Positions 48,230-57,844 of a stretch of DNA of 62,712 bases are shown piece after piece. This DNA is from Prochlorococcus sp. AG-315-D17 (GTDB lineage Bacteria; Cyanobacteriota; Cyanobacteriia; PCC-6307; Cyanobiaceae). Numbering within the stretch: position 1 is the stretch's first letter; every line of letters begins with the position of its first letter. The notes under the pieces were generated by a model, which saw only the letters and a program-made list of their open reading frames with translations, was not told the origin of the DNA and searched no databases. The translations under genes were made by a program, and so were the position numbers. The DNA lies in assembly GCA_003283685.1 (NCBI GenBank), contig QBWD01000004.1:1-62712 (forward strand). Reading direction: 5' to 3'.

Positions 48230-51200
48230 TTAATTCAACTCAAGGCTAATAATCAAGGAAAATAACCGTTGACTCAAATTAGAAAATCTAAGTTCTTCTA
48301 TCAATCTTTTCCTTTCAGGCTGAATATTATTTAGATTGCCAGAATTTTCTAAGTATTTTTGATGCCAACATGATAAGCCATTAGCCAAATCAGAAGGAGA
48401 AGTCCCAGGGAAAAAATCAACTAATTCGGAAATATCATTAAAGATTGAAATAGGCGTAACCACAACTGGTTTTAAAGATGACAATCCATCCCTTACTGAA
48501 GCACTAGAAGACTCATTAGATGTTTGATAAGGAAAAACAATCAAATCAAATTCAGAAAGTATTTTCGAAATCTCCTCTTCAGGAATATATTTATTGCTTA
48601 AAGTCACTAATTCATGAATATCTAAATGATGAATTAGCTCTATCAACTCATCATGCAAAGACTTATAGTTCTCATTATAAGTTGCTGCAAATATATTTAA
48701 ATGTATTTCTATATTTTTATTTTGCAATATCTTTATTGCCTTAATTAACTCAACAAAACCTTTATCTGGCAAACAAAACCCATATGAAGCAATAGTGAAT
48801 CTCTTGGAAGTATTGTTTTTCCTAATTAATTTTTCATGTATACTAGTATCAGGACTAAAATCTAATATTCCATGGGGAAATATAGCCACATTATCAACCA
48901 AACCTACAGCTTTAAGCCTATTCAAGTCATCAATAGTGTGAACCAGTATTCGCTGACATTTACTCAAACATTCATAAAGAGTATTAAGACTAATTTGAGG
49001 CTGATCCTTGGGATCAGTCGTAGAATGCATAAATACTATTACATTAATATTTGACTCAATCAATTTATTTATTAAGTCCGATAATTTATCAAATTCAAAA
49101 AAACCATAATTAAACTGTATAACTAAGGACGTAATATTTGCAGTAGAGATTTTTAAATATAGCTGGTCAAGATCTTGACCAGCTATAAAAGGATAATCCC
49201 AGCAAGGAATAATATTTCCTTCAGAGTTAGTGACTTTAGGCTCATCAAAAGGAGAGAATACTACTATTTGATCAGACATGGAATTTATCAGGCGTCGTGA
49301 ATAAGATGCAATCCCACATTTCGAAGACCATGTTGAAACCCAACCAATTTGAGATATTCTTTTTTTATATTTACAAAAATCATTCTTGGCAAAAGAAAGA
49401 TTTTTTACAGCTACCTTATCCCAAGTTAATTCTTCCACTAAGCTTTTAGCTAAAATTGTTTTTTGTTCTATTTCTTGTTTTGAAGCGTTATATATTTGAC
49501 TTAATAATTGACTCAAATGATGAATCAAAGGCTCTGCCCAATATGACTTATATAAATTAAAATGAGACTTTGATGGTACAAACTTATAGTCTATCAACCA
49601 ACTATTCTGATTATTACAAAAATCTTTTTGTCCTCCCCAATTAGTCGTAATCACCGGCATTCCTAAGAACATAGCCTCAGCAATTGGCAATCCAAAACCT
49701 TCACCTCGACTAGGAGCTACTAAAACATCTGATTGTAGATATAAAGACTTTAAATCCCTCTCATTCATATCATCTTTAATCAATATAACATCAGGAAATA
49801 AAGGATAGCTTTTCTTTAAGTCATCTAATATAAGATCAACATTATTATGAGGATTATCAAAAGTCTTAATTATCAAGCTGACATTATCTTTGATAGTAAA
49901 TGTAAAAGCAAAAGCTTTTAATAGAATATCTATTCCCTTTCTAGGAAAACATGAGGATATATGTAAAAATTTAAAACCTTTTGCATTGATCTCAAAATCA
50001 GATGAGGGTTGAACTTTAGTAAGATGATCTATACCCAAGCCAGAAACTCTAATAGGTACTCTAACTCCATTATCTATTAATATCTTTTTGACTTGGTTAG
50101 ACATCACAGTAATACCTTGAAGGTAAGAATTAAAATTATTAACCCATTCAAAGGGAAATTCTGATTCTTCCCAACCGTATGAATGCAATATATTCAATTT
50201 CGAATTCATATCCTCAACTCGAGGTGGATATAAGTTACGACTAATTACATTGGGTTGGGAAGTTAACTTTTTAGAGAATTGAAAAATAGAAAATATCTTA
50301 GAATATTGACTAAGATATTTAATATTAGGCTCATAATCTCCGAGTCCTTCAGTGATATGAATAGAAACTTTATTTAGTTTTGAATTCAGAGCTTCAACGA
50401 AAGATCGATTTAGAATTGATAAACTATAGCTTGAATCAAAAGGACCTTCGACTCTCCAAGATGAAATACCCTCTTGACATGATATTTCCCTAGCTAAAGA
50501 ATCTAATTGAATAGTAATTTGGTCAATTGAAGAGGCAACTTGAGAAGATAAATTATCATGCTTATTATTTTTTAATAATTTCTTCCTTTTGATGTTGTTA
50601 ATTAAAAAATTTAATTGATGTTTATTTTCCTGTGAAATAGAGGTCCAATCCAATTCATAAGGTTGCTTTAGCTTATCTTTAATAAGAGTTTTACAAGCCA
50701 AAATAGTCTCTTCGGCTGTCTTAGCCCATGAAAATTTCTCAGTTTGCTTAATTGAATTACGCCTTAAAAGATCATTGAAATCCTTATTGATAAGAGACTT
50801 TATCATTAATTCTTTAATAGAACAGATATTAGTGGGATCAAACATTGCTGCTTTTAGGCCCAAAACCTCTGGGATGCTTGTACTATTGGACCCGATGACT
50901 GGAGCACCGCAAGACATAGCTTCTAAGACAGGAAGACCAAAGCCCTCATGTAAAGAAGGAAATACAAATAAAGAACATTTCCTATATAGAGCCACCAAAT
51001 TCATATCACTTACATATCCAGTTTGAATAATCATTTTTGAATCAATATTAAATAAATTGATCCACTCATTTAATAGTTCAACTTCTTGAGTCAATAATTT
51101 ACCAACAAGAACTAATTTATAGTTTCTAAGTTCGAGTGGAAGCTCACTATATGCTTCTAATAAGCTTTTAACATTTTTTCTTGGATCACTAGCACCAGAA

Positions 51201-51880
51201 TACAGAATGAATGGAGAATATTTATCAATATCAATTGTGATTGAAGAGCTTATTTCGGAAGAGCTATTAAAAATATCTTTATCGCATGCCGACGAAATGT
51301 TAAACACGATACTTGGATTGAATGATAAATATTTGATTGCTTCTTCTGAAGATGATGATGAAATAGCTAATAAGCCATCAAGCTTTTTTATCTTTTTGAT
51401 CTTAGATTTATAATACTTTTCAAAATCTGGATTATTAGTAAAATATAAATTAGGGTTTATTAGAGGAATTAAATCATAAAAAATTGATACTATTGGAATA
51501 TTTATAAACTCATAATCAAAATCAACACAGCAATTATCAGAAAAGCCTTCAAAGAAACTTGTAATTAAAATAATATCAACATGAAGACATCGCAAAGCAT
51601 ATGATCTTAAACATATAGCTAATTTTGTTTTATTCTTATCCATTGAAATATAATCAAATGGAGTAGGGGAATACCACTGAAAATATGTTACATTTTTGTT
51701 TTTCAAATAATCAGTAAATTCCATTCTTAAATCTAACAATGCAGCATTAGCAAAAAGAATAATTTCATACTCAGGAAATTTCCTTATGATATTTTTAATA
51801 ACCTCTAATGAATATCTACCTATACCTCTTGTACGACTACCTTCACTTTGAATACCTTGAATATCTATTGCTATTCTCAT
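48230..51880 (-). CDS. Triple-domain GT4 glycosyltransferase (polymerase-like)
   Basis: 1216 residues comprising three GT-B/GT4 units, at about 1-400, 460-830 and 845-1216. Each has a recognisable donor-domain start: ILYSGASDPRKNVKSLLEAY, FLHISSCFPRKGIDILLKAF and TIASYGFCLPDKGFVELIKA. E-x7-E is complete in the first (HEGFGLPVLEAM near 310) and second (GEGFGLPIAEAM near 727); in the third the equivalent is NESSSASVRDGL near 1120, with Asp in the second Glu position. Multi-GT4 chains build repeat units of polymers such as the E. coli O8/O9a mannan (WbdA). It overlaps the methyltransferase gene by 4 bases, so the two are coupled. Confidence 0.85.
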   Translation of the reverse strand: MRIAIDIQGIQSEGSRTRGIGRYSLEVIKNIIRKFPEYEIILFANAALLDLRMEFTDYLKNKNVTYFQWYSPTPFDYISMDKNKTKLAICLRSYALRCLHVDIILITSFFEGFSDNCCVDFDYEFINIPIVSIFYDLIPLINPNLYFTNNPDFEKYYKSKIKKIKKLDGLLAISSSSSEEAIKYLSFNPSIVFNISSACDKDIFNSSSEISSSITIDIDKYSPFILYSGASDPRKNVKSLLEAYSELPLELRNYKLVLVGKLLTQEVELLNEWINLFNIDSKMIIQTGYVSDMNLVALYRKCSLFVFPSLHEGFGLPVLEAMSCGAPVIGSNSTSIPEVLGLKAAMFDPTNICSIKELMIKSLINKDFNDLLRRNSIKQTEKFSWAKTAEETILACKTLIKDKLKQPYELDWTSISQENKHQLNFLINNIKRKKLLKNNKHDNLSSQVASSIDQITIQLDSLAREISCQEGISSWRVEGPFDSSYSLSILNRSFVEALNSKLNKVSIHITEGLGDYEPNIKYLSQYSKIFSIFQFSKKLTSQPNVISRNLYPPRVEDMNSKLNILHSYGWEESEFPFEWVNNFNSYLQGITVMSNQVKKILIDNGVRVPIRVSGLGIDHLTKVQPSSDFEINAKGFKFLHISSCFPRKGIDILLKAFAFTFTIKDNVSLIIKTFDNPHNNVDLILDDLKKSYPLFPDVILIKDDMNERDLKSLYLQSDVLVAPSRGEGFGLPIAEAMFLGMPVITTNWGGQKDFCNNQNSWLIDYKFVPSKSHFNLYKSYWAEPLIHHLSQLLSQIYNASKQEIEQKTILAKSLVEELTWDKVAVKNLSFAKNDFCKYKKRISQIGWVSTWSSKCGIASYSRRLINSMSDQIVVFSPFDEPKVTNSEGNIIPCWDYPFIAGQDLDQLYLKISTANITSLVIQFNYGFFEFDKLSDLINKLIESNINVIVFMHSTTDPKDQPQISLNTLYECLSKCQRILVHTIDDLNRLKAVGLVDNVAIFPHGILDFSPDTSIHEKLIRKNNTSKRFTIASYGFCLPDKGFVELIKAIKILQNKNIEIHLNIFAATYNENYKSLHDELIELIHHLDIHELVTLSNKYIPEEEISKILSEFDLIVFPYQTSNESSSASVRDGLSSLKPVVVTPISIFNDISELVDFFPGTSPSDLANGLSCWHQKYLENSGNLNNIQPERKRLIEELRFSNLSQRLFSLIISLELN

Positions 51881-53169
51881 TTCTTTTTGCTTTGCAAGTC
51901 TTGTTTATATTGCCTAGATTTAGGAGATTGCTTATGATGCAATAATAAATTCTGATTGAAATTATTAGATTTTTCATCTAAATCAACAATCTTTTTTACT
52001 TTATTCTGAATTTGAATAGCATTAATTGTTGTAGGATTACTCATTAAACATTTGAGCATGAAATTAATTATGAATAAAACTTTTTTTCTAGTCAGAATAT
52101 CTCTGATGAACTGATAGTTTACTAATATTTTAAAAATCTTATTACATAACATAAGAATTAATCTTCTTATTATTCTTAATAAAATAACAACCGGTCTCAC
52201 AAGTATTTTTAATGCATTAGAGAAGTATATAATATATTTTAAACGGGCTTTAAATAGGCTAATTTCCTCTTTTAATAAACTAACTTCTTGATTTAAAGCA
52301 TATATTTCTTGATTAAATTGTGAACATTGTTCTTTAGATTTTTCGTAATATTGTGAACATTCTTCTTTAGATTTTTCGTAATCATGCAACAAAGACTCTA
52401 ATTTGAGATCATGATCTATTGCAGCTTCTAATGTAGTTATTCCAATATTTAAGTTTGATTGCCATCTTGTTTTATCACTGAATATGATATCAAATTTTCT
52501 CTTTCTTTTTGTAGCAATAATGCATAAATCTTGAGCTACACCATTAAGTATTCTTGTGATTTTTAATGGACTAGCTTCTTGTAAAGGGCCTCCATTTATA
52601 TAAAAATGTTTAACATTACTAAAACCAGCCTTCTCTATATAAAAACAAACAGCATCTGGATTAATAGGATTTACATGAGTATGATCTATATAAAATGATT
52701 TTGTTGATACTATTAAACTATCAATACTTGGTGTCTCCATAATCAGCAACCCATCATCACTTAAAACTCTTTGGCACTGATTAAATAATTTGATTAAATT
52801 TTCATGTTCAAGATGTTCAATCACATGGAAAATAGTGATTATAGAAACAGAAGCACTTGCAAACTCAGATAATTTATCAATAGCATCGCCGGCTATTACA
52901 TTTAAACCATTATCCCTACACACTTTTATCATAGATAAATCAGACTCGATTCCAGTACAGTCATCAAATTTGTCTCTACATTTTTGAAGCCATTCCCCTC
53001 TTCCACATCCAATATCTACTAGATTAGCTGAAGGATCATGTTGTATAGCTAGTTCAATTAATGGTTCATAAATATTAAATGCATCAATAATTCTTTCACG
53101 ATCTCCTCTGAATTTATTTTCAAATTCAAGATAATCGTTAGATTCCATTCTCATTATATTTATACACAA
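51877..53169 (-). CDS. SAM methyltransferase with coiled coil and membrane-associating tail (chain-terminator-like)
   Basis: 430 residues. The SAM-binding motif VDIGCGRGEW is at 51-60, and the later blocks FHVIEHLEHENLIKLFNQ and DGLLIMETPS are typical class I. About 250-312 is a coiled coil with heptad and 11-residue periodicity, including a duplicated YEKSKEECSQY unit. Residues of about 312-400 are strongly hydrophobic and basic, suggesting amphipathic helices lying on the membrane. This order matches WbdD-type O-antigen chain terminators, in which the coiled coil measures chain length, but the kinase domain of O9a WbdD is absent, as in the O8 type. ATG codons at 53154 and 53148 are alternative starts. 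Confidence 0.8.
   Translation of the reverse strand: MCINIMRMESNDYLEFENKFRGDRERIIDAFNIYEPLIELAIQHDPSANLVDIGCGRGEWLQKCRDKFDDCTGIESDLSMIKVCRDNGLNVIAGDAIDKLSEFASASVSIITIFHVIEHLEHENLIKLFNQCQRVLSDDGLLIMETPSIDSLIVSTKSFYIDHTHVNPINPDAVCFYIEKAGFSNVKHFYINGGPLQEASPLKITRILNGVAQDLCIIATKRKRKFDIIFSDKTRWQSNLNIGITTLEAAIDHDLKLESLLHDYEKSKEECSQYYEKSKEQCSQFNQEIYALNQEVSLLKEEISLFKARLKYIIYFSNALKILVRPVVILLRIIRRLILMLCNKIFKILVNYQFIRDILTRKKVLFIINFMLKCLMSNPTTINAIQIQNKVKKIVDLDEKSNNFNQNLLLHHKQSPKSRQYKQDLQSKKK
52319..52384. repeat. 33-bp near-perfect tandem duplication in the coiled-coil coding region
   Basis: Two adjacent 33-base units (52319-52351 and 52352-52384) differ at only a few positions. Each encodes an 11-residue (hendecad) coiled-coil unit, YEKSKEECSQY and YEKSKEQCSQF. 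Being in-frame, gain or loss of a unit would lengthen or shorten the rod without breaking the gene. Confidence 0.85.
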
Positions 53170-53313
53170 TAAAAGTTTGTGTTAATCATCTCAAATTCAA
53201 GATAACTAGTTAATAAATAAAAGAACCTTGGAGTTGGAATTATAAAGTTCATAGCATAAAAGAATTAAATCGATGGGTTGCTAATGATTTATTCACTTGT
53301 ATGATTTTACGAT

Positions 53314-53775
53314 ATGGAAGATCTTATTCTAGTAAAGCATGCCTCAGGTGCACCTGGCTTAAGATTGTTTGGACTAGGTCCAATGTTTTCTCCTCAAAGA
53401 GGGGTTTTAAAACTTAAGTCGCTATTAGACCGGAATACTTTATGGGCCAAGAAAAGAAGCACGAAGGATATTAAAAAAATGTTATCTAAGAGTGTAGCTA
53501 TAGTAAGTGTATGGAAAAATAATCAAATAATTGGTTTTGGCAGAGCTACCAGCGATGAAATTTACCGAGCCGTTTTATGGGATATAGTAGTTGAAGGAAA
53601 GCACCAGAGATCTGGCATAGGAAAATTAATAGTTGATTCAATATTAAAAAATAATTTAATTTCACAAGCCGAAAGAATATATATTATGACAACCAATTTT
53701 GAGAAATTTTATTCGAAAATGGGCTTCCTATCAGAGAAGAATCAAACACTTATGTTTTTACAAAGTGACCGTTAA
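53314..53775 (+). CDS. GNAT-family N-acetyltransferase
   Basis: A 153-residue GNAT protein. The acetyl-CoA-binding motif A is seen in WDIVVEGKHQRSGIGKLIVD (Q/R-x2-G-I-G), followed by the C-terminal beta strand region RIYIMTTNFEKFYSKMGFL. Substrate is unknown; small-molecule or protein amines are possible. It stands alone, divergent from the methyltransferase gene. Confidence 0.82.
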   Translation: MEDLILVKHASGAPGLRLFGLGPMFSPQRGVLKLKSLLDRNTLWAKKRSTKDIKKMLSKSVAIVSVWKNNQIIGFGRATSDEIYRAVLWDIVVEGKHQRSGIGKLIVDSILKNNLISQAERIYIMTTNFEKFYSKMGFLSEKNQTLMFLQSDR

Positions 53776-53950
53776 TTAGTCATCTATATATAGTCAAACA
53801 TACAAATAGATATTCATATTGATAGATTTAAATAAAGTCAATACTAACTAGAAATAGCTAAATGCTTTGCCTGAGACAATTGAAATTAGTAGATCTAAAT
53901 GACTAAGCATTCCCCTAGGAAAATGACTATTTTTCTAATTTAGTTGAAAA

Positions 53951-54022
53951 AGCGGATGAAGAGATTCGAACTCTCGACATTCTCCTTGGCAAGGAGATGC
54001 TCTACCACTGAGCTACATCCGC
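53951..54022 (-). tRNA. tRNA-Gly (GCC anticodon)
   Basis: Reverse-strand 72-base cloverleaf: acceptor GCGGATG pairs with CATCCGC, the D-arm is GCTCAGTGGTAGAGC, the anticodon stem CTCCT/AGGAG surrounds loop TGCCAAG with GCC, and the T-arm AGAG-TTCGAAT-CTCT is complete. The discriminator base is T and the 3' CCA is not encoded. It reads GGC/GGU codons. It lies between the GNAT gene and ribH. Confidence 0.95.
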
Positions 54023-54104
54023 AAGGAATTAAAATGCCTTGTTTAATAAGCATGCCTTAATATAGGGGCGATGGTCAATTGATTCTTTCAATTGACAAGA
54101 TTAT

Positions 54105-54581
54105 TCAAGCCATGGCGTTCATCAAAGACCCCATTTCTATGGCTTGCAAAGCATAATTCCAACCTAGATTATTTTTTATTCCTGCCCTCTCTAAAGCCTG
54201 TTGCATCGTATCTGTTGTTAAAACTCCAAAGATAATAGGAACGCCAGTTTCTCGTGAAACAGCCGCAATGCCTTTACTTGCCTCTGAAACTACTACATCA
54301 AAATGAGGAGTGTCTCCTCGAATGACTGCCCCCAACGTAATTATGACGTCATATTTACCTTTCCGAGCAAGTGCCTGGGAAACCATAGGTAATTCAAATG
54401 AACCAGGTACCCATGCAATATCTAATTGAGCACTTGTCTCAGATACATTAATTCCATGCCTAGCTAAACAATCGAGACATCCACTTAATAGTTTATTTGT
54501 AATAAGATCATTAAACCTAGCTATAACTATAGCTATTCGTAAAGTTGATGATTTTGTAAAAGTACCTTCAATTGTTGCCAT
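54105..54581 (-). CDS. ribH: 6,7-dimethyl-8-ribityllumazine synthase
   Basis: 158 residues. The substrate-binding [24 protein letters not shown] (with the catalytic His) and the phosphate-binding [14 protein letters not shown] are all present. It condenses the ribityl pyrimidine with dihydroxybutanone phosphate in riboflavin synthesis and assembles into a shell. It follows psbZ on the same strand, a neighbourhood typical of marine picocyanobacteria. Confidence 0.96.
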   Translation of the reverse strand: MATIEGTFTKSSTLRIAIVIARFNDLITNKLLSGCLDCLARHGINVSETSAQLDIAWVPGSFELPMVSQALARKGKYDVIITLGAVIRGDTPHFDVVVSEASKGIAAVSRETGVPIIFGVLTTDTMQQALERAGIKNNLGWNYALQAIEMGSLMNAMA

Positions 54582-54688
54582 TTTATCAGGCTTTATAATA
54601 CCTCTAACATTAACCTCTAAAGAGCAGGTTAAACCATCTATAAATAGATAATTCTAAGTTATTAAATTAAAAGAAGCGAAATCTAAGC

Positions 54689-54904
54689 CTAAATATTCAT
54701 TTGATGAGTGATGTATTCACCCACTAATGCCTGAAGTAGAACCAAATGGAACCAAACTCCTGCAAGGATTTCTATCTTTTTAATGTTTGGATTTCTATTG
54801 TCTTCTGGATTCGTTTGGGTCATATAAAAGACCGGTACACCAATTACCAAAAGTAGTGAAGAGAATAGAAGTGCGTTCGCGACGATGGAATTAATAGCCA
54901 GCAT
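54689..54904 (-). CDS. psbZ: Photosystem II protein PsbZ (Ycf9)
   Basis: 71 residues from the internal ATG at 54904, with two membrane helices: residues 3-26 (VANALLFSSLLLVIGVPVFY) and about 47-66 (GVWFHLVLLQALVG). The Leu/Val-rich first helix ending in VGVPV-like LVIGVPVFY is the family hallmark. PsbZ stabilises PSII and its contact with the antenna. An ATG at 54934 would add ten residues; the shorter form fits family length better, though neither has a well-spaced ribosome site. The loop between the helices is longer and more charged than in freshwater cyanobacteria. Confidence 0.75.
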   Translation of the reverse strand: MLAINSIVANALLFSSLLLVIGVPVFYMTQTNPEDNRNPNIKKIEILAGVWFHLVLLQALVGEYITHQMNI

Positions 54905-55031
54905 GTGATGTGAAGCTGCAGAACAACTGCTCAATATTCAATAATTCTCCCATGTAAGTGTGTTTTCACGTAGTAACTGTTTATTTTTGTAGCGAGGCTT
55001 CACATGCAAAAAAAAATAACTCTTCTAATAT

Positions 55032-55056
55032 GGAGGCCTTAATGCAGGTCAAATAA
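55032..55056 (+). promoter_or_regulatory. Ribosome site and four-codon mini-ORF directly before mutS
   Basis: GGAGG at 55032-55036 is ideally spaced for an ATG at 55042, which opens ATG CAG GTC AAA TAA; the stop is followed immediately by the mutS ATG at 55057. mutS itself has only a weak AGG. Translation of the mini-ORF followed by reinitiation is possible; alternatively it is coincidental. Confidence 0.35.
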
Positions 55057-57831
55057 ATGGCTGCCAGCCAAGAGCAATTGCAAGGCAGTCTATTTGGAGA
55101 AGATAATAAACAACACTTTTGTACCGTTAGCCCAACAAAATCATACGAGCCATCTAACGAAAATCTTACAAATCAGCAACTTAAACATGATGCGTCTTTA
55201 AGGCCTAGGTTAAAAAAAACGGCTAAACATACGATTGATTATGCAAAAAAAGAATTAGAAGAATTAATAGTGGAAAAAAATGATGAGCCTAAATGGTCTC
55301 ACCATAGTTTGCCAGATATGGAAGACCTCACTCCTGCATTACGACACTATGCGGAGCTAAAAACTGCTGATCCAGAAAAAGTTTTACTCTATCGACTTGG
55401 TGACTTTTTTGAATGCTTTTTTGAAGACGCCATCAGACTTTCACAGCTTTTAGAGATCACACTTACAAGTAAAGAGGGTGGTAAAAAAATCGGTCGAGTG
55501 CCCATGGCTGGCATACCTCATCATGCAGCAGATCGATATTGCACTGAACTAATAAAAAAAGGTCTATCTATTGCTATTTGTGATCAACTTGAAAATGCCC
55601 CCTCCAAGGGAAATAAATTAATAAAAAGAGGAATCACAAGATTAATCACTCCAGGAACTATTTTAGAAGAAGGGATGCTTGAGGCAAGAAAAAATAATTG
55701 GCTAGCTACTGTTTTAATAGACACATCCTCTCCTGAAGAATCAATTAACTGGTCACTTGCAAAAGTTGATGTTAGTACAGGAGAATTTATTGTTCAAGAA
55801 GGGCAAGCGATTAATAACCTTCGGCAAGAGTTAATAAAACTGGAAGCAGCAGAAATCATCTCTGAAAAAGATTCAATATCAAATACTGATTGGCATCCAA
55901 AATCAACAAACGTTACTGAGTTTAATCAAACTGCATTTACATCTATAGAAGCAGAAACGTCAATCAAAGGTCATTATAATTTAACCAATGTTAATGGATT
56001 AGGTATACATTCATATCAATTATCTCTTAGAGCAATTGGAGGTTTAATTGCTTATTTAAATAAGACACATCCTACTCTTAATAATCAAAGCGATAAGAAA
56101 ACTCATATAGCTCTTAATTATCCTCAAATTAAACCTAAGAAATCTGGACTAATTATAGATACAAAAACAAAAAGAAATTTAGAGATTACTTCTACACAAA
56201 GGGATGGACTATTCTATGGCTCTCTTTTATGGGCTATTGATAAGACTTTAACTGCAATGGGAGGTCGCTGTATAAGAAGATGGATTGAAGAACCTTTAAT
56301 CCATATAACTTCAATTAAATTTAGGCAAGAAATAATTGGTTTATTAGTTAAATCTTCTTCGTTGAGAAGAAATCTCAGAAGAATCCTTAGAACCATGGGG
56401 GATTTAGAAAGGCTGGCTGGTAGAGCAGGAGCACAACAGGCCAGTGCAAGAGATTTAGTGGCTATTGCAGAGGGGATAAATAGATTGCCATTACTATCCC
56501 AATATCTAAACGACTCGATATTTACAGATCCTAAATATTTCGAGCCAATTACAAATTCCGATAAAGATTTAATGGAGATAGTCTCAAAAGTTAATTCTGA
56601 GATCATCGATAATCCTCCATTAAGTATTACTGAGGGTGGAATAATTCATGATGGTGTAGATCCCTTGCTTGATGGTCTTCGTAACCAACTAGATGATCAA
56701 AATGAATGGCTAAAGAATCAAGAGATTCAAGAAAGAAAACTAAGTAAAATTAATAATGTAAGACTTCAATACCATCGTTCATTTGGTTATTTTCTATCTG
56801 TTAGCAAGGCAAAATCTTCAGTTGTCCCAGATCATTGGATTAGAAGGCAAACTCTAACTAATGAAGAACGTTTCATAACACCAGAGCTAAAAGAAAGAGA
56901 AGGTAAGATCTTCCAATTAAAAGCACGCTTATCTCAACGAGAATATGAACTCTTTTGCAACCTAAGATTACTAATTGGAAATGAAGCCCAAAAAATTAGA
57001 CAAGCAGCGAAAGCAATATCATATTTAGATGTATTAGCTGGTTTAGCAGAACTAGCGGCAACAAATTCTTATATTAAACCCCAAATAGTAAGTTGTGAAA
57101 ATAGCTCAATGAATAGAGAGCTATCCATTCAAGGTGGACGGCATCCTGTTGTAGAGCAAATACTTGTTGACAAAATATTCACACCGAATGATATTAATCT
57201 TGGAACAAAGACTGATTTAATCATTCTCTCCGGACCTAATGCAAGTGGTAAAAGTTGTTATTTAAGACAAATTGGACTGCTACAAATAATGACTCAGATT
57301 GGTAGTTGGATTCCTGCCAAATCAGCCACTATTGGGATTGCTGATCAAATATTCACACGCGTTGGTGCCGTAGATGATTTAGCAGCTGGTCAGTCCACTT
57401 TCATGGTAGAAATGATAGAAACTGCTTTTATCCTTAATCAAGCAACAAATAAATCCTTAGTTCTTTTAGATGAAATAGGGAGAGGCACATCTACTTTTGA
57501 TGGATTGTCGATTGCATGGTCAGTCAGCGAATTTTTAGCAAGTAAAATAAAAAGCCGTTCAATCTTTGCAACTCATTATCATGAATTAAATCAAATTTCA
57601 GAATGCTTTGATAATGTAGAAAACTTTCAAGTTCTAGTTGAAAAAAAGAATAATACACTTACTTTCCTTCACAAGGTTGCTAAAGGTGGTTCTGTGAAAA
57701 GCTATGGTATAGAAGCAGCACGCTTAGCTGGTGTGCCACAAGAAGTAATCAATAATGCAACTAAATTATTAAATAAACTAGAAAAAAATAGCTCTAAAAG
57801 TGGTTCAAATGAATCAAAATTAGCTAAATGA
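55057..57831 (+). CDS. mutS: DNA mismatch repair protein MutS
   Basis: 924 residues. The mismatch-recognition domain includes LYRLGDFFECFFEDA with the Phe-x-Glu that stacks on the mismatch. The ATPase has Walker A SGPNASGKSCYLRQIGL, AGQSTFMVEM, and Walker B LVLLDEIGRGTSTFDGLS with the ABC-type dimer contacts and HYHEL. An N-terminal extension of about 90 residues precedes the mismatch domain, longer than in E. coli. It is the MutS1 type, acting in post-replicative repair; MutL is not in the window. It starts directly after a four-codon mini-ORF. Confidence 0.96.
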   Translation: MAASQEQLQGSLFGEDNKQHFCTVSPTKSYEPSNENLTNQQLKHDASLRPRLKKTAKHTIDYAKKELEELIVEKNDEPKWSHHSLPDMEDLTPALRHYAELKTADPEKVLLYRLGDFFECFFEDAIRLSQLLEITLTSKEGGKKIGRVPMAGIPHHAADRYCTELIKKGLSIAICDQLENAPSKGNKLIKRGITRLITPGTILEEGMLEARKNNWLATVLIDTSSPEESINWSLAKVDVSTGEFIVQEGQAINNLRQELIKLEAAEIISEKDSISNTDWHPKSTNVTEFNQTAFTSIEAETSIKGHYNLTNVNGLGIHSYQLSLRAIGGLIAYLNKTHPTLNNQSDKKTHIALNYPQIKPKKSGLIIDTKTKRNLEITSTQRDGLFYGSLLWAIDKTLTAMGGRCIRRWIEEPLIHITSIKFRQEIIGLLVKSSSLRRNLRRILRTMGDLERLAGRAGAQQASARDLVAIAEGINRLPLLSQYLNDSIFTDPKYFEPITNSDKDLMEIVSKVNSEIIDNPPLSITEGGIIHDGVDPLLDGLRNQLDDQNEWLKNQEIQERKLSKINNVRLQYHRSFGYFLSVSKAKSSVVPDHWIRRQTLTNEERFITPELKEREGKIFQLKARLSQREYELFCNLRLLIGNEAQKIRQAAKAISYLDVLAGLAELAATNSYIKPQIVSCENSSMNRELSIQGGRHPVVEQILVDKIFTPNDINLGTKTDLIILSGPNASGKSCYLRQIGLLQIMTQIGSWIPAKSATIGIADQIFTRVGAVDDLAAGQSTFMVEMIETAFILNQATNKSLVLLDEIGRGTSTFDGLSIAWSVSEFLASKIKSRSIFATHYHELNQISECFDNVENFQVLVEKKNNTLTFLHKVAKGGSVKSYGIEAARLAGVPQEVINNATKLLNKLEKNSSKSGSNESKLAK

Positions 57832-57844
57832 GATTATTGATATT

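Noticed and set aside
53120..53205. 15-base direct repeat TCAAATTCAAGATAA at 53120-53134 and 53191-53205
   Set aside because: Short and AT-rich, with no flanking element; could mark a small duplication near the methyltransferase start but gives no functional hint.
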